Origin: Pseudovibrio brasiliensis
Lineage (GTDB): Bacteria > Pseudomonadota > Alphaproteobacteria > Rhizobiales > Stappiaceae
Length of the DNA stretch: 64,000 bases
Assembly: GCF_018282095.1 (NCBI RefSeq)
Contig: NZ_CP074126.1
Location: 3,018,341-3,082,340 of the forward strand
Direction of reading: 5' to 3'
How positions within the stretch are numbered: the first letter of the stretch is position 1; each line of letters begins with the position of its first letter. The notes beneath the pieces were generated by a model. That model had not been told where the DNA came from, ran no database searches, and saw only the letters and a list, made by a program, of their open reading frames with translations. Below, one piece after another: positions 21,800 through 33,325 of the stretch. The translations under genes and the position numbers were made by a program.

Positions 21800-23875
21800 A
21801 TGTCACGTACGCACAAAATCGAGGACTACCGTAACTTCGGCATCATGGCACACATCGATGCTGGTAAGACGACTACTACAGAACGTATTCTGTACTACAC
21901 AGGTAAGTCCCATAAGATCGGTGAAGTTCATGATGGTGCTGCTACCATGGACTGGATGGAGCAGGAGCAGGAGCGTGGTATTACCATTACCTCTGCTGCT
22001 ACCACTGCGTTCTGGAACGACAAGCGCCTGAACATCATTGACACCCCAGGCCACGTTGACTTTACTATTGAAGTTGAGCGTTCCCTGCGTGTGCTCGATG
22101 GCGCTGTTGCTCTTCTGGATGCAAACGCTGGTGTTGAACCTCAGACTGAGACCGTATGGCGTCAGGCTGACAAGTACAACGTTCCACGCATGATCTTCGT
22201 CAACAAGATGGACAAGCTCGGTGCTGATTTCTTCCGCTGTGTAGAAATGATCGAGAAGCGTCTTGGTGCAACCCCACTCTGCCTGCAGCTGCCAATCGGC
22301 GCTGAGTCTGAGTTCCAGGGTGTCATCGATCTGATGAAGATGAAGGCACTGGTTTGGAATGGTGAAGCTCTCGGCGCAAGCTGGGATGAGCTGGACATTC
22401 CTGCGGACCTTGCTGACCAGGCTGCTGAATACCGCGATAAGCTGGTTGAAACTGCAGTTGAAGTCGACGAAGAAGCAATGGAAGCTTATCTGGAAGGCGA
22501 AGAGCCATCCTTTGAAAAGCTTCAGGCGCTGATCCGTAAAGGTACCATCGCTGGTGAATTCGTTCCTGTGCTTTGCGGTACCGCATTTAAGAACAAAGGT
22601 GTTCAGCCTCTGCTTGACGCAGTTGTTGACTACCTGCCTTCTCCAGTTGAAGTTCCTGCTATTAAAGGCATCGACGCTAAGACTGAAGAAGAAACTACCC
22701 GTGAATCTTCTGATGAAGAGCCACTGGGTATGCTCGCATTTAAGGTAATGAACGACCCGTTCGTTGGTTCCCTGACCTTCGCTCGTATTTACTCTGGTGT
22801 TCTGACAAAAGGCTCTTCTGTCATGAATACCGTTAAAGGTAAGCGTGAGCGCGTCGGTCGTATGATGCAGATGCACTCAAATTCCCGCGATGACATTGAT
22901 GTAGCCTACGCAGGTGACATTGTGGCTATCGCAGGCCTGAAGGACACCACCACTGGTGATACTCTTTGTGATCCTCTCAAGCCGGTTATCCTGGAGCGCA
23001 TGGAGTTCCCTGATCCGGTTATCGAGATCGCTGTAGAGCCTAAAACCAAAGGTGACCAGGAGAAGATGGGCCTCGCCCTGAACCGCCTGGCTGCTGAGGA
23101 TCCGTCCTTCCGCGTTAAGACAGATGAAGAATCCGGCCAGACTATCATTGCTGGTATGGGTGAACTTCACCTGGATATCCTTGTTGATCGCATGAAGCGT
23201 GAATTCAAGGTTGAAGCAAACATCGGTGCACCTCAGGTTGCTTACCGTGAGACCATCACCAAGCCTGCAGATGTGGATTATACCCACAAGAAGCAGTCCG
23301 GTGGTACTGGTCAGTTTGCTCGCATCAAACTCTCAATCGAGCCGAATGAAATCGGTGCAGGTTTTGCGTTTGATAACACGATCGTTGGCGGTAACGTTCC
23401 TAAGGAATACATCCCTGGTGTTTCCAAAGGTATCGAATCCGTCATGTCTTCCGGTCCACTCGCTGGCTTCCCGATGGTCGACATTAAAGCGGTACTCACC
23501 GATGGTGCTTACCACGATGTTGACTCTTCTGTGCTCGCGTTTGAGATCGCAGGTCGTGCAGGTTTCCGCGAAGCTGTGGCTAAAGCAGGTCCAAAGCTTC
23601 TCGAGCCTATCATGAAGGTTGAGGTTGTCACTCCAGAAGACTATATGGGTGACGTGATTGGTGATCTGAATTCCCGTCGTGGACAGATTGCTGGTACCGA
23701 AAACCGCGGTGTCGTGACCGTTATCACTGCTATGGTTCCGCTGGCCAACATGTTTGGTTACGTAAACAACCTACGTTCCATGTCCCAAGGACGTGCGCAG
23801 TATTCCATGGTGTTCGATCATTACGACCAAGTCCCGCAGGCTGTTGCTGACGAGGTTATGGCGAAATACGCCTAA
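21800..23875 (+). CDS. fusA: Elongation factor G
   Basis: EF-G is the translocase GTPase. The 691-residue protein has [19 protein letters not shown] (P-loop), [17 protein letters not shown] (switch II region) and [10 protein letters not shown] (base recognition), followed by domains II-V with the domain IV signature near [14 protein letters not shown]. Length and order match the canonical translational form, not a mitochondrial-type or tetracycline-resistance paralogue. Confidence 0.98.
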   Translation: MSRTHKIEDYRNFGIMAHIDAGKTTTTERILYYTGKSHKIGEVHDGAATMDWMEQEQERGITITSAATTAFWNDKRLNIIDTPGHVDFTIEVERSLRVLDGAVALLDANAGVEPQTETVWRQADKYNVPRMIFVNKMDKLGADFFRCVEMIEKRLGATPLCLQLPIGAESEFQGVIDLMKMKALVWNGEALGASWDELDIPADLADQAAEYRDKLVETAVEVDEEAMEAYLEGEEPSFEKLQALIRKGTIAGEFVPVLCGTAFKNKGVQPLLDAVVDYLPSPVEVPAIKGIDAKTEEETTRESSDEEPLGMLAFKVMNDPFVGSLTFARIYSGVLTKGSSVMNTVKGKRERVGRMMQMHSNSRDDIDVAYAGDIVAIAGLKDTTTGDTLCDPLKPVILERMEFPDPVIEIAVEPKTKGDQEKMGLALNRLAAEDPSFRVKTDEESGQTIIAGMGELHLDILVDRMKREFKVEANIGAPQVAYRETITKPADVDYTHKKQSGGTGQFARIKLSIEPNEIGAGFAFDNTIVGGNVPKEYIPGVSKGIESVMSSGPLAGFPMVDIKAVLTDGAYHDVDSSVLAFEIAGRAGFREAVAKAGPKLLEPIMKVEVVTPEDYMGDVIGDLNSRRGQIAGTENRGVVTVITAMVPLANMFGYVNNLRSMSQGRAQYSMVFDHYDQVPQAVADEVMAKYA

Positions 23876-23923
23876 CCTCACCACAATTAGTCAAAGGGAT
23901 TCAAGAGAGAACGGAGAGATCCG

Positions 23924-25099
23924 ATGGCAAAAGAAAAATTTGAGCGTAATAAGCCGCACGTCAACATCGGCACAATTGGCCACGTTGACCACGGCAAAAC
24001 TACTCTGACCGCTGCGATCACCAAACAGTTTGGTGACTTCAAAGCATATGACGAAATCGATGGTGCTCCTGAAGAGCGCGCACGTGGTATCACTATCTCC
24101 ACAGCGCACGTTGAGTACGAAACCGACGCTCGTCACTACGCACACGTTGACTGCCCAGGCCACGCTGACTATGTGAAAAACATGATCACCGGTGCTGCGC
24201 AGATGGACGGCGCGATCCTCGTTGTTAACGCTGCTGATGGCCCAATGCCACAGACTCGTGAGCACATCCTGCTTGCGCGTCAGGTTGGCGTTCCTGCACT
24301 GGTTGTCTTCATGAACAAAGTTGACCAGGTTGACGACGAAGAGCTTCTCGAGCTCGTAGAAATGGAAGTTCGTGAACTTCTGTCTTCCTACGAATTCCCA
24401 GGCGACGATATTCCAATCATCGCTGGTTCTGCTCTGGCAGCTCTGGAAGATCGTGATGCAAACATTGGTTCTGAGAAAATCGCTGAACTGATGGCTGCTG
24501 TTGACGAGTACATCCCAACTCCAGACCGTCCACGCGATCAGGCATTCCTTATGCCAATCGAAGACGTGTTCTCCATCTCCGGTCGTGGTACCGTTGTTAC
24601 CGGTCGCGTTGAGCGCGGTATCATCCACGTTGGTGATGAAGTTGAGATCGTTGGTATCAAAGATACAGCTAAGACCACCGTTACTGGTGTTGAAATGTTC
24701 CGCAAGCTGCTCGATCAGGGTGAAGCTGGCGACAACATTGGCGCACTGATCCGTGGTGTTGGTCGTGAAGAAGTTGAGCGTGGCCAGGTTCTGTGTAAGC
24801 CGGGTTCCGTTACTCCTCACACCAAGTTCAAAGCTGAGGCATACATCCTCACCAAAGAAGAAGGTGGACGTCACACTCCATTCTTCACCAACTACCGTCC
24901 ACAGTTCTACTTCCGTACAACTGACGTGACTGGTGTTGTTTCTCTGCCAGAAGGCACAGAAATGGTGATGCCTGGTGATAACGTTGCTGTTTCAGTTGAA
25001 CTTATCGTACCAATCGCTATGGAAGATGGTCTGCGCTTCGCTATCCGTGAAGGCGGTCGTACCGTCGGCGCTGGTGTTGTAGCTGAAATCATCGAATAA
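23924..25099 (+). CDS. tuf: Elongation factor Tu, copy 2
   Basis: Second EF-Tu gene, in the classical str-operon position after fusA. It encodes the same 391 residues as the copy at 6411-7586. I count 13 nucleotide differences, all silent: 11 before the codon for Ser59 and 2 in the last 70 bp. The roughly 935 bp between them are identical. An AGAG-rich sequence (AGAGAACGGAGAG) precedes the ATG. Confidence 0.98.
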   Translation: MAKEKFERNKPHVNIGTIGHVDHGKTTLTAAITKQFGDFKAYDEIDGAPEERARGITISTAHVEYETDARHYAHVDCPGHADYVKNMITGAAQMDGAILVVNAADGPMPQTREHILLARQVGVPALVVFMNKVDQVDDEELLELVEMEVRELLSSYEFPGDDIPIIAGSALAALEDRDANIGSEKIAELMAAVDEYIPTPDRPRDQAFLMPIEDVFSISGRGTVVTGRVERGIIHVGDEVEIVGIKDTAKTTVTGVEMFRKLLDQGEAGDNIGALIRGVGREEVERGQVLCKPGSVTPHTKFKAEAYILTKEEGGRHTPFFTNYRPQFYFRTTDVTGVVSLPEGTEMVMPGDNVAVSVELIVPIAMEDGLRFAIREGGRTVGAGVVAEIIE

Positions 25100-25111
25100 G
25101 AATTGAGTTCG

Positions 25112-25144
25112 AACTGCGGTTTGACCTTGAGTTAAACCGCAGTT
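25112..25144 (+). promoter_or_regulatory. Hairpin in the tuf-rpsJ spacer (S10 leader candidate)
   Basis: AACTGCGGTTT (25112-25122) and AAACCGCAGTT (25134-25144) form a perfect 11-bp stem with an 11-nt loop, ending 24 bases before the rpsJ start. There is no T-run after it, so it is not a standard terminator. A leader or processing role for the S10 operon is likely. Confidence 0.6.
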
Positions 25145-25168
25145 GCCTTGCTCAGTTAAGGATTAGTC

Positions 25169-25477
25169 ATGAACGGTCAGAATATACGGATCCGCCTGAA
25201 GGCGTTTGATCACCGTGTTCTTGACGCTTCCACTAAGGAAATCGTGAACACGGCGAAACGGACCGGCGCACAAGTGCGTGGACCAGTTCCGTTGCCGACG
25301 CGGATTGAGAAGTACACCGTACTTCGCGGACCGCATGTTGATAAAAAGAGCCGTGATCAGTTTGAAATGCGCACTCATAAGCGTCTTTTGGACATCGTCG
25401 ATCCAACTCCACAGACAGTTGACGCTTTGATGAAGCTCGACCTGGCTGCTGGCGTTGACGTCGAGATCAAGCTCTAA
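25169..25477 (+). CDS. rpsJ: 30S ribosomal protein S10
   Basis: S10 is part of the 30S head and, as NusE, a partner of NusB/NusG in antitermination. The 102-residue protein begins [19 protein letters not shown] and has the family motif [20 protein letters not shown], close to its C-terminal conserved HKRLLDI. It opens the S10 operon; TAAGGA precedes the ATG. Confidence 0.98.
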   Translation: MNGQNIRIRLKAFDHRVLDASTKEIVNTAKRTGAQVRGPVPLPTRIEKYTVLRGPHVDKKSRDQFEMRTHKRLLDIVDPTPQTVDALMKLDLAAGVDVEIKL

Positions 25478-25498
25478 GTGCGGCAAGGGGACACAGTA

Positions 25499-26215
25499 AT
25501 GCGTTCTGGAGTGATCGCACAGAAGGTGGGTATGACCCGTATTTATAACGAGGCAGGTGAACACGTGCCCGTTACAGTACTGCGTCTAGACAACTGTCAG
25601 GTTGTTGCTCACCGGACGGCAGAAAAGAACGGCTACACTGCGCTTCAGTTGGGCGTAGGTGCGGCAAAAGTTAAGAACACGAACCGCGCGATGCGTGGCC
25701 ACTTTGCAGTTGCAAAGGTTGAGCCTAAGCGCAAACTCGCTGAGTTCCGTGTTTCTGAAGAGAACTTGATCGAAGTTGGTGCTGAGCTTACAGCTGACCA
25801 CTTCCTTAACGGTCAGTTCGTGGATGTAACCGGCACCTCTATTGGTAAGGGCTTTGCTGGTGCGATGAAGCGTCACAACTTCGGTGGTGGTCGCGCTTCT
25901 CACGGTGTGTCTATCTCACACCGCGCACACGGTTCTACCGGTCAGTGTCAGGATCCAGGCAAGGTGTTTAAAGGCAAGAAAATGGCCGGTCACCTTGGTG
26001 CGGAACGTGTCACCACTCAGAACCTGAAAGTTGTACGTACTGACGTAGAACGTGGTCTGATCATGGTTGAAGGTTCTGTTCCTGGTTCTAAAGGCGGTTG
26101 GATCCTGGTTCGTGATGCAATTAAGAAGTCTCTGCCAGAGAACGCACCTGTACCAGGTGCATTCCGTCAGAACTCTGCTGTTGCAGCGGCTGAAGCCGGG
26201 AAGGAAGGTGAGTGA
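25499..26215 (+). CDS. rplC: 50S ribosomal protein L3
   Basis: L3 reaches the peptidyl-transferase centre. The 238-residue protein starts [16 protein letters not shown] at ATG 25499 after AAGGGGAC; a GTG 21 bp earlier is open but gives an unrelated extension. The L3 signature [19 protein letters not shown] is present, as is the glycine-rich loop [14 protein letters not shown]. Its TGA stop overlaps the rplD ATG by one base. Confidence 0.97.
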   Translation: MRSGVIAQKVGMTRIYNEAGEHVPVTVLRLDNCQVVAHRTAEKNGYTALQLGVGAAKVKNTNRAMRGHFAVAKVEPKRKLAEFRVSEENLIEVGAELTADHFLNGQFVDVTGTSIGKGFAGAMKRHNFGGGRASHGVSISHRAHGSTGQCQDPGKVFKGKKMAGHLGAERVTTQNLKVVRTDVERGLIMVEGSVPGSKGGWILVRDAIKKSLPENAPVPGAFRQNSAVAAAEAGKEGE

Positions 26216-26832
26216 TGGAACTCGAGGTTAAATCCCTCGGCGGTAACGCAGCGGGTTCGATCACAGTGTCTGACGAGATCTTTGGTCTCGAGCCACGTAT
26301 CGACCTGATCCAGCGCGTTGTTCGCTGGCAGCTTGCTAAGCGCCAGGCTGGTACACATAAAACTTTGGGTCGTTCCGAAGTTAATGGTACCACCAAAAAA
26401 TTCGTACGCCAGAAAGGTTCTGGCGGCGCACGTCACGGTAACCGTAAAGCACCTCAGTTCCGTGGTGGTGGTAAGGCATTTGGTCCAGTTGTGCGTGAGC
26501 ACGCTCATGATCTTCCTAAGAAGGTTCGTGTTCTGGGTCTTAAGCATGCCCTGTCTGCAAAAGCAGCTTCCGGCAACCTCGTTGTTGTTGAAGATGCGAA
26601 AGCAGCAGAAGCCAAGACCAAAGTTCTGAAGGACCAGCTCGGTTCTCTCGGTTTGACCAGTGCGTTGTTCGTGGACGGTTCTGAAGTAGATGCAAACTTC
26701 GGTTTGGCTACTCGTAACATTCCACTCGTAGATGTACTGCCAGTTCAGGGTATCAACGTTTACGACATTCTTCGTCGTGATACGCTTGTCCTGACCAAAG
26801 CGGCAGTTGCAGCTTTGGAGGAGCGCTTCTAA
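26215..26832 (+). CDS. rplD: 50S ribosomal protein L4
   Basis: L4 lines the peptide exit tunnel and in gammaproteobacteria represses the S10 operon. The 205-residue protein contains the tunnel loop segment [20 protein letters not shown] (about residues 62-81). Start ATG overlaps the rplC stop, and its own TAA overlaps the rplW ATG, so the three are translationally coupled. Confidence 0.97.
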   Translation: MELEVKSLGGNAAGSITVSDEIFGLEPRIDLIQRVVRWQLAKRQAGTHKTLGRSEVNGTTKKFVRQKGSGGARHGNRKAPQFRGGGKAFGPVVREHAHDLPKKVRVLGLKHALSAKAASGNLVVVEDAKAAEAKTKVLKDQLGSLGLTSALFVDGSEVDANFGLATRNIPLVDVLPVQGINVYDILRRDTLVLTKAAVAALEERF

Positions 26833-27125
26833 TGAGCAAGCTCGTTCACTACGACAAAATCGTATCTCCGGTGATCACCGAGAAAGCTACTTTTGCCTCT
26901 GAAGAGAACAAGGTTGTTTTTAAGGTTGCTCTCACCGCAACTAAACCGGAAATCAAGGCAGCTGTTGAAGCTCTGTTTGGCGTAAAAGTCAAAGCAGTCA
27001 ACACTCTGGTTCGCAAGGGTAAAACCAAGCGCTTCAAAGGTGTTGTCGGCAAGCAGAACGACTTCAAAAAAGCTGTGGTCACTCTGGAAGATGGTCAGTC
27101 CATCGACGTGACGACCGGTCTTTAA
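26832..27125 (+). CDS. rplW: 50S ribosomal protein L23
   Basis: L23 sits at the tunnel exit and docks trigger factor and SRP. The 97-residue protein has the conserved PVITEKAT near the N-terminus and the loop GKTKRFKG. Overlaps rplD by one base and precedes rplB by 13 bp. Confidence 0.97.
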   Translation: MSKLVHYDKIVSPVITEKATFASEENKVVFKVALTATKPEIKAAVEALFGVKVKAVNTLVRKGKTKRFKGVVGKQNDFKKAVVTLEDGQSIDVTTGL

Positions 27126-27138
27126 GGGGTAGGACAAA

Positions 27139-27972
27139 ATGGCACTTAAGACATTTAATCCGACATCTCCTGGCCGTCGTCAGCTGGTCCAGGTAGACCG
27201 TTCTGATCTTTGGAAAGGCAAGCCAGTCAAGAAATTGACTGAAGGTCTGTCCAAGTCCGGTGGTCGTAACAACTACGGTCGTAAGACTGCGAACAACATT
27301 GGTGGTGGTCACAAGCGTACCTACCGCCTGATCGACTTCAAACGTCGTAAATTCGACGTTGTCGGTACTGTTGAGCGTCTGGAATACGATCCAAACCGCA
27401 CCGCTTTCATCGCACTCATCACTTATGATGACGGTGAGCAGGCATACATCCTTGCACCACAGCGTCTTGCTGCTGGCGATAAGGTTATTGCTGGTGAAGC
27501 TGTGGATATTAAGCCAGGCAACGCTATGCCTCTGGCTTCTATTCCAGTGGGTACCATCATCCACAACATCGAGATGAAGCCAGGCAAAGGCGCGCAGATT
27601 GCACGCTCAGCTGGTGCTTACGCTCAGATCGTTGGTCGTGATGCTGGTTACACAGTCATCCGTCTGCTTTCCGGTGAACAGCGTCGCGTTCTTGGCACCT
27701 GTATGGCTACCGTTGGTGCGGTATCCAACCAGGACCACGCGAACATCAACCTTGGTAAGGCTGGTCGTTCCCGTTGGCTGGGTCGTCGCCCGCACGTTCG
27801 CGGTGTTGCTATGAACCCTGTCGATCACCCACATGGTGGTGGTGAAGGTCGCACCTCCGGTGGACGTCATCCGGTTACCCCTTGGGGTAAGCCGACCAAA
27901 GGCAAGCGCACACGCAGTAACAAGTCCAGCGATAAGTATATCGTTCGTTCTCGTCACGCGCGTAAGAAGTAA
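27139..27972 (+). CDS. rplB: 50S ribosomal protein L2
   Basis: L2 is needed for subunit joining and peptidyl-transferase activity. The 277-residue protein begins [17 protein letters not shown] and has the C-terminal signature [21 protein letters not shown] with the functionally important histidine. The RRQLV N-terminus and length match the bacterial family. Confidence 0.98.
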   Translation: MALKTFNPTSPGRRQLVQVDRSDLWKGKPVKKLTEGLSKSGGRNNYGRKTANNIGGGHKRTYRLIDFKRRKFDVVGTVERLEYDPNRTAFIALITYDDGEQAYILAPQRLAAGDKVIAGEAVDIKPGNAMPLASIPVGTIIHNIEMKPGKGAQIARSAGAYAQIVGRDAGYTVIRLLSGEQRRVLGTCMATVGAVSNQDHANINLGKAGRSRWLGRRPHVRGVAMNPVDHPHGGGEGRTSGGRHPVTPWGKPTKGKRTRSNKSSDKYIVRSRHARKK

Positions 27973-27984
27973 GAGGAACGGATC

Positions 27985-28263
27985 GTGGCACGTTCGATCT
28001 GGAAAGGGCCGTTCATCGACGGTTACCTCCTGAAGAAAGCGGATAAGGTTCGTGAATCCGGCCGGAATGAGGTCATTAAGACCTGGAGCCGACGTTCTAC
28101 CATTCTGCCGCACTTTGTGGGGTTGACTTTTGGCGTCTATAACGGTCAAAAGCACATTCCTGTTTTGATCAGTGAAGACATGGTTGGTCACAAGTTGGGC
28201 GAATTCGCTCCTTCTCGTACCTACTACGGTCATGGCGCTGACAAAAAGTCAAAGAGGAAGTAG
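27985..28263 (+). CDS. rpsS: 30S ribosomal protein S19
   Basis: S19 lies in the 30S head near the A site. The 92-residue protein begins from a GTG codon (GAGGAACGG before it) and reads [16 protein letters not shown], with the C-terminal [15 protein letters not shown] signature. 12 bp after rplB and 2 bp before rplV. Confidence 0.97.
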   Translation: MARSIWKGPFIDGYLLKKADKVRESGRNEVIKTWSRRSTILPHFVGLTFGVYNGQKHIPVLISEDMVGHKLGEFAPSRTYYGHGADKKSKRK

Positions 28264-28265
28264 AG

Positions 28266-28646
28266 ATGGGCAAGCAGAAGCATGAGCGGATGCTCGCCGA
28301 CAACGAGGCGAAGGCAGTTTGCCGCATGCTGCGGGTTTCCCCGCAGAAGTTGAACCTCGTTGCTGCATCTATCCGCGGTAAGAAGGTTGGCGCAGCACTC
28401 GCTGATCTTACCTTCTCCCGTAAGCGCATTTCTGGCGACGTTAAGAAAACCTTGATGTCTGCTATTGCGAATGCGGAAAACAATCATGATCTCGACGTCG
28501 ACAACCTTGTCGTCGCCGAGGCGTTTGTTGGCAAGGCGCTTGTCATGAAGCGCTTCCAGCCGCGGGCTCGTGGTCGTGTTGGACGGATTATGAAGCCGTT
28601 TTCCAACCTGACCATCGTGGTTCGGGAAGTTGAGGAGACTGCCTGA
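28266..28646 (+). CDS. rplV: 50S ribosomal protein L22
   Basis: L22 forms part of the exit tunnel constriction. The 126-residue protein contains [19 protein letters not shown] and the hairpin-loop region with [13 protein letters not shown], the loop where macrolide-resistance changes occur in other species; no insertion or deletion is apparent. Overlaps the rpsC start by one base. Confidence 0.97.
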   Translation: MGKQKHERMLADNEAKAVCRMLRVSPQKLNLVAASIRGKKVGAALADLTFSRKRISGDVKKTLMSAIANAENNHDLDVDNLVVAEAFVGKALVMKRFQPRARGRVGRIMKPFSNLTIVVREVEETA

Positions 28647-29362
28647 TGGGTCAGAAGATTAATCCGATCGGTCTTCGTCTTGGCATCAACCGGACTTGGG
28701 ACTCCCGCTGGTTCGCGAGCAAGAATGAATATGGCGATCTTCTTCATGAAGATTTCCGCATTCGCGAATACCTGCTCAAAGAACTGAAGCAGGCTGCTGT
28801 ATCTAAGGTTGTCATCGAGCGTCCGCACAAAAAGTGCCGTGTAACTATCCACTCTGGTCGCCCAGGTGTTGTTATCGGTAAAAAAGGTGCAGACATCGAG
28901 CGTCTTCGTAAGAAGCTGTCCGCGATGACTAACTCCGAAGTACACCTCAACATCGTTGAAGTGCGCAAGCCGGAAACTGATGCAGCTCTTGTTGCAGCAT
29001 CCATCGCTCAGCAGCTCGAGCGTCGTGTAGCATTCCGTCGTGCCATGAAGCGTGCAGTTCAGTCTGCAATGCGTCTTGGCGCTCAGGGCATCCGTATTAA
29101 CTGCGGTGGTCGTCTGGGCGGTGCGGAAATCGCACGTATCGAATGGTACCGTGAAGGTCGCGTGCCACTGCACACTCTTCGTGCAGACATCGACTATGGT
29201 ACCGCGACTGCACACACCGCTTACGGTGCTTGCGGCGTGAAAGTCTGGATCTTCAAGGGCGAAATCCTTGAGCATGATCCAATGGCTTCCGAACGTCGTG
29301 CGACCGAAGGTGGTGGCAAGAGCGAACGCCAAGGTGGCGGTCGTCGTGAGCGCGCAGCATAA
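28646..29362 (+). CDS. rpsC: 30S ribosomal protein S3
   Basis: S3 lines the mRNA entry channel. The 238-residue protein begins [20 protein letters not shown], has the KH-domain loop [17 protein letters not shown] and the C-terminal [11 protein letters not shown]-like motif (here [18 protein letters not shown]). The last 25 residues are a Gly/Arg-rich tail, as in other alphaproteobacteria. Confidence 0.97.
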   Translation: MGQKINPIGLRLGINRTWDSRWFASKNEYGDLLHEDFRIREYLLKELKQAAVSKVVIERPHKKCRVTIHSGRPGVVIGKKGADIERLRKKLSAMTNSEVHLNIVEVRKPETDAALVAASIAQQLERRVAFRRAMKRAVQSAMRLGAQGIRINCGGRLGGAEIARIEWYREGRVPLHTLRADIDYGTATAHTAYGACGVKVWIFKGEILEHDPMASERRATEGGGKSERQGGGRRERAA

Positions 29363-29405
29363 GCTGCGCCTCCAACGGCTAAACTAGTTAAGCGAGAGAA
29401 AAGCT

Positions 29406-29819
29406 ATGCTGCAACCAAAGCGTACTAAGTTCCGCAAGCAGCACAAGGGCCGCATCCATGGCAACGCCAAGGGTGGTACGGACCTCAATTTCGGCGCCTA
29501 CGGCCTTAAGGCCATGGAGCCAGAGCGTATTACCGCTCGTCAGATTGAGGCTGCCCGTCGTGCAATGACCCGTTACATGAAGCGTGCGGGTCGCGTGTGG
29601 ATCAGAATCTTCCCGGATGTTCCTGTATCCTCCAAGCCGGCTGAAGTCCGTATGGGTAAGGGTAAAGGTTCTCCTGAGTACTGGGCGTGCCGGGTTAAAC
29701 CTGGTCGCATCATGTTCGAAATGGACGGTGTGTCTGAAGAAATTGCTCGTGAAGCAATGCGTCTGGCCGCTGCAAAACTCCCAATTAAGTGCCGGTTCGT
29801 CCAGCGCATTGGCGAGTAA
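29406..29819 (+). CDS. rplP: 50S ribosomal protein L16
   Basis: L16 helps position A-site tRNA. The 137-residue protein begins [16 protein letters not shown] and has [20 protein letters not shown] and [19 protein letters not shown], including the arginine (of RVKPGR-type loop) region targeted by hydroxylases in other bacteria. Followed by rpmC. Confidence 0.97.
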   Translation: MLQPKRTKFRKQHKGRIHGNAKGGTDLNFGAYGLKAMEPERITARQIEAARRAMTRYMKRAGRVWIRIFPDVPVSSKPAEVRMGKGKGSPEYWACRVKPGRIMFEMDGVSEEIAREAMRLAAAKLPIKCRFVQRIGE

Positions 29820-29842
29820 TCGGACATCGAAAGGAAAAGGCC

Positions 29843-30043
29843 ATGAAGGCTACCGATGTAAGAGCTAAGACCTCTGATGAGCTCAAGGCAAACCTGGAAG
29901 AGCTGAAAAAAGAACAGTTCAACCTGCGTTTCCAGCGGGCCACCGGTCAGCTCGAAAACACCGCTCGTGTTCGTCAGGTTCGCCGGGACATCGCGCGGAT
30001 CCAGACAGTACTGCGCGAAAAGCGCGTGTCTGACAACGCATAA
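29843..30043 (+). CDS. rpmC: 50S ribosomal protein L29
   Basis: A 66-residue two-helix protein near the tunnel exit. I start it at ATG 29843 ([18 protein letters not shown]), preceded by GAAAGGAAAAGG. The open frame continues upstream to 29789 but would overlap rplP and add unrelated residues. The family motif [18 protein letters not shown] is present. Confidence 0.96.
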   Translation: MKATDVRAKTSDELKANLEELKKEQFNLRFQRATGQLENTARVRQVRRDIARIQTVLREKRVSDNA

Positions 30044-30053
30044 GGAGCTAATG

Positions 30054-30296
30054 ATGCCAAAGCGTATTTTGCAGGGTGTCGTTGTTAGCGATGCGAACGA
30101 AAAGACAGTAACGGTGAAGGTAGAGCGTCGCTTTACCCACCCATTGCTGAAAAAAGTTGTGCGCCGTACGAAGAAGTATCGTGCACATGACGAAAATAAT
30201 TCTTACAAGGTTGGCGACACAGTTCAGATTGAAGAGTGTGCTCCAATCTCTAAGAATAAGAAATGGACCGTTGTTTCTTCGGAAGCAGCGAGCTAG
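30054..30296 (+). CDS. rpsQ: 30S ribosomal protein S17
   Basis: An 80-residue OB-fold protein that binds 16S rRNA early in assembly. It starts [19 protein letters not shown]; of two adjacent ATG codons (30051, 30054) the second has the better distance to TAAGGAGC. The conserved YRAHDE and [18 protein letters not shown] motifs are present. The frame is open upstream into rpmC but that is not coding. Confidence 0.96.
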   Translation: MPKRILQGVVVSDANEKTVTVKVERRFTHPLLKKVVRRTKKYRAHDENNSYKVGDTVQIEECAPISKNKKWTVVSSEAAS

Positions 30297-30355
30297 TGAA
30301 CGCATCCAGCATTTCTAATTTTTTAGATTGCTGAGAAAGAACAAGGCGACGAGTC

Positions 30356-30724
30356 ATGATTCAGATGCAAACAAACCTCGACGTTGCCGATAACAGCGGT
30401 GCGCGTCGTGTCATGTGCATCAAAGTGCTCGGCGGCTCCAAACGGAAGTATGCTGGCGTTGGCGACATCATTGTTGTCTCCGTCAAAGAAGCAATTCCGC
30501 GGGGTCGTGTTAAAAAGGGCGACGTGATGAAAGCGGTCGTCGTGCGCACGGCTAAAGACATCCGTCGTGCAGACGGCAGTGTGATCCGCTTCGACCGCAA
30601 CGCGGCTGTGCTGATCAACAACAACAAAGAACCGATCGGAACACGTATTTTTGGCCCAGTTCCTCGTGAACTGCGTGGCAAGAATCACATGAAGATCATT
30701 TCGCTTGCGCCGGAGGTGCTCTGA
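30356..30724 (+). CDS. rplN: 50S ribosomal protein L14
   Basis: L14 forms an intersubunit bridge and binds the silencing factor RsfS. The 122-residue protein begins [20 protein letters not shown] and includes [15 protein letters not shown] and [11 protein letters not shown]. Its TGA overlaps the rplX ATG. Confidence 0.97.
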   Translation: MIQMQTNLDVADNSGARRVMCIKVLGGSKRKYAGVGDIIVVSVKEAIPRGRVKKGDVMKAVVVRTAKDIRRADGSVIRFDRNAAVLINNNKEPIGTRIFGPVPRELRGKNHMKIISLAPEVL

Positions 30725-31041
30725 TGCCCGCGAAGATCAAAAAGGGCGACAAGGTCGTCGTAATTGCCGGTCGTGACAAAGGAAAGACTGGGGAAGTTCT
30801 CCAGATGATCCCATCCGAAAACCGCGCTGTCGTGCGTGGCGTAAACATGGTGAAACGTCACCAGCGCCAGACCCAGCAGAGCGAGGGTGGAATCATCACA
30901 AAGGAAGCTCCAATTCAGCTTTCCAATATTGCCATTGCTGATCCTAAGGATGGCAAGCCGACCCGCGTCGGTTTCACGACTAATGAAGCAGGTAACACCG
31001 TACGTGTTGCTAAGCGTTCAGGAGACGTGATTGATGGCTGA
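30724..31041 (+). CDS. rplX: 50S ribosomal protein L24
   Basis: L24 starts 50S assembly at the 5' end of 23S rRNA. The 105-residue protein has an N-terminal KOW motif ([20 protein letters not shown]) and the conserved [15 protein letters not shown]. The gene overlaps rplN by one base and rplE by 8 bases. Confidence 0.97.
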   Translation: MPAKIKKGDKVVVIAGRDKGKTGEVLQMIPSENRAVVRGVNMVKRHQRQTQQSEGGIITKEAPIQLSNIAIADPKDGKPTRVGFTTNEAGNTVRVAKRSGDVIDG

Positions 31042-31591
31042 CGCTACTTACACTCCACGGCTCAAAGCGCACTACAATGACGTAGTGCGTGGCCAGCTTC
31101 AGGAGAAGTTTAACTACACCAACTCAATGATGATCCCTTCGGTCGAAAAGATCGTTTTGAACATGGGTGTTGGTGAAGCTGTTGGTGACAGCAAGAAGGC
31201 TCGTATCGCTGCTGAAGATCTGAGCTTGATTGCTGGTCAAAAGGCGGTTATTACCCGTGCTAGAAAATCTATCGCGACCTTTAAGGTTCGTGAAGATATG
31301 CCACTGGGTACTAAAGTTACACTTCGTCGTAACCAGATGTTCGAATTCATGGATCGTTTGATCACCATCGCGCTTCCGCGTGTACGTGACTTCCGCGGCC
31401 TGAATCCGAAGAGCTTCGACGGACGTGGCAACTACGCTATGGGTCTTAAAGAACACATTGTTTTCCCAGAGATTGACTACGATAAAGTAGATCAGATGTG
31501 GGGTATGGACATTGTTGTTTGTACCACAGCGAAAACCGATGACGAAGCGCGTGAACTGCTGCGCGCGTTCAACTTCCCGTTCCGCAAATAA
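31034..31591 (+). CDS. rplE: 50S ribosomal protein L5
   Basis: L5 binds 5S rRNA and contacts the P-site tRNA. The 185-residue protein begins [19 protein letters not shown] at ATG 31034, inside the last codons of rplX; a TTG three bases earlier is less likely. It has [19 protein letters not shown] and the loop [15 protein letters not shown]. Confidence 0.97.
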   Translation: MADATYTPRLKAHYNDVVRGQLQEKFNYTNSMMIPSVEKIVLNMGVGEAVGDSKKARIAAEDLSLIAGQKAVITRARKSIATFKVREDMPLGTKVTLRRNQMFEFMDRLITIALPRVRDFRGLNPKSFDGRGNYAMGLKEHIVFPEIDYDKVDQMWGMDIVVCTTAKTDDEARELLRAFNFPFRK

Positions 31592-31624
31592 TAGCGGTAT
31601 ACGGGAAAGGAACGAGGACAGACG

Positions 31625-31930
31625 ATGGCGAAGAAAAGCGCGGTCGAGAAAAACAAGCGGCGCGTAGCTCTTGTTAGCAAGTTTGCTGACAAGCGTGCTG
31701 CCCTGAAGGCCATGGCCAAAGACGAGAGCTTGTCCCTTGAGGAGCGTTTCAATGCACGGCTTAAGCTTGCTAAGCTGCCGCGCAATTCCGCGCCTACACG
31801 GGTACGCAACCGGTGTGAAGTCACAGGTCGCCCACGCGGTTATTACCGCAAACTTAAGATGTCGCGTATTGCGCTTCGTGAGTTGGGTTCCCTGGGCAAG
31901 ATCCCGGGTCTCGTGAAGTCGAGCTGGTAA
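31625..31930 (+). CDS. rpsN: 30S ribosomal protein S14, zinc-independent form
   Basis: S14 packs into the 30S head. At 101 residues it is the long form without paired CxxC zinc-binding motifs, so no zinc-free backup paralogue is needed for this gene. The signature [20 protein letters not shown] is present near residues 60-79. Confidence 0.97.
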   Translation: MAKKSAVEKNKRRVALVSKFADKRAALKAMAKDESLSLEERFNARLKLAKLPRNSAPTRVRNRCEVTGRPRGYYRKLKMSRIALRELGSLGKIPGLVKSSW

Positions 31931-31942
31931 GGAGTTACTGCT

Positions 31943-32341
31943 ATGTCGATTTCCGATCCAGTCGGGGATATGATCACGCGCATCCGTAATGCGCAGATGC
32001 GTCGCAAATCTAAAGTAAGCACACCTGCTTCTAAGTTGCGCGCTCGCATCCTGGACGTTCTGATTTCTGAAGGTTACATCCGCGGTTACACCGCTGTTGA
32101 CTTCGGTGCAGGCAAGTCCGAACTTGAAATTGAACTGAAATACTTTGATGGCGAACCAGTGATCCGCACCATTGAGCGCGTATCTAAGCCTGGTCGTCGC
32201 GTGTATTCTTCAGTCAAGAACATCCCACACGTTGCAAACGGCTTGGGTGTGTCTATTCTGTCAACTCCTCAGGGCGTTATGGCAGACCACGATGCACGTG
32301 AGAAAAATGTGGGTGGTGAAGTACTCTGCCGCGTCTTCTGA
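31943..32341 (+). CDS. rpsH: 30S ribosomal protein S8
   Basis: S8 binds helix 21 of 16S rRNA and represses the spc operon in E. coli. The 132-residue protein starts [19 protein letters not shown] and ends with [19 protein letters not shown] and GGEVLCRVF. 12 bp after rpsN. Confidence 0.97.
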   Translation: MSISDPVGDMITRIRNAQMRRKSKVSTPASKLRARILDVLISEGYIRGYTAVDFGAGKSELEIELKYFDGEPVIRTIERVSKPGRRVYSSVKNIPHVANGLGVSILSTPQGVMADHDAREKNVGGEVLCRVF

Positions 32342-32385
32342 CGCGGCATTGCACGATTTAACAAAATAACAGACAGGTTGATCTT

Positions 32386-32919
32386 ATGTCTCGAATTGGC
32401 AAAAAGCCAGTCCCTGTGCCTAGCGGGGTAACGGCAACGATCAACGGCCAGAATGTTATCGTAAAAGGCCCGAAGGGGGAACTCTCCTTCGTGGTCAACG
32501 ATGTCGTTTCGGTCGAAATGACGGATGATGGTATCCGTCTTGATCCGCGCAACCAGTCCAAGACTGCGCGTTCTATGTGGGGTATGTCCCGCACCATGGT
32601 CGCTAACCTCATCACAGGTGTGACCTCCGGCTTCGAAAAGCAGCTGGCGATTACCGGTGTTGGTTACCGTGCACAGGTTCAAGGCAAAACTCTTAATCTT
32701 GCTCTTGGTTTCTCTCACGATGTCAAGTTCGACATTCCTGAGGGTGTAGAAATCAAATGCCCGAAGCCGACAGAAATTGTCATCAACGGCATTAACAAAC
32801 AGCAGATTGGGCAGGTAGCCGCGAACATTCGTGAATATCGCCCGCCTGAGCCATATAAAGGCAAGGGTATTCGTTATGCGGACGAGTTCATCGTTCGTAA
32901 AGAAGGCAAGAAGAAGTAA
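32386..32919 (+). CDS. rplF: 50S ribosomal protein L6
   Basis: L6 lies near the sarcin-ricin loop. The 177-residue protein begins [15 protein letters not shown] and ends with the family motif [14 protein letters not shown]. The middle [17 protein letters not shown] is typical. Precedes rplR by 11 bp. Confidence 0.97.
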   Translation: MSRIGKKPVPVPSGVTATINGQNVIVKGPKGELSFVVNDVVSVEMTDDGIRLDPRNQSKTARSMWGMSRTMVANLITGVTSGFEKQLAITGVGYRAQVQGKTLNLALGFSHDVKFDIPEGVEIKCPKPTEIVINGINKQQIGQVAANIREYRPPEPYKGKGIRYADEFIVRKEGKKK

Positions 32920-32930
32920 CGGTACGGACC

Positions 32931-33284
32931 ATGGCGAATGGAAATTCTTTCGAACGTCGTCGCGCCCGTGTGCGCCGTTCGATCCAAAAGGTAGCGAATG
33001 GTCGTCCTCGACTGTCCGTTTTCCGCTCATCCAAGCAGATTTACGCTCAGATCATCGACGATTCCAAGGGTCTGACCCTTGCTTCCGCGTCTACCATTGA
33101 GAAAGACGTGAAAGTAGAATACGGCGGCAACAAAGATGCTGCTGCTGTAGTTGGTAAGCTGATTGCTGAACGCGCTATTGCTGCTGGCATTAAAGAAGTC
33201 GTGTTTGATCGTGGTGGTTACATCTATCATGGCCGTGTAAAGGCCCTGGCAGATGCAGCACGTGAAGGCGGTCTGAACTTCTGA
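32931..33284 (+). CDS. rplR: 50S ribosomal protein L18
   Basis: L18 binds 5S rRNA with L5. The 117-residue protein has a basic N-terminus ([20 protein letters not shown]), [16 protein letters not shown] and the C-terminal [20 protein letters not shown]. Confidence 0.97.
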   Translation: MANGNSFERRRARVRRSIQKVANGRPRLSVFRSSKQIYAQIIDDSKGLTLASASTIEKDVKVEYGGNKDAAAVVGKLIAERAIAAGIKEVVFDRGGYIYHGRVKALADAAREGGLNF

Positions 33285-33325
33285 TCGGCGCCTGTAGGTG
33301 CTCCTAGAGAACGGGAAACATTATT

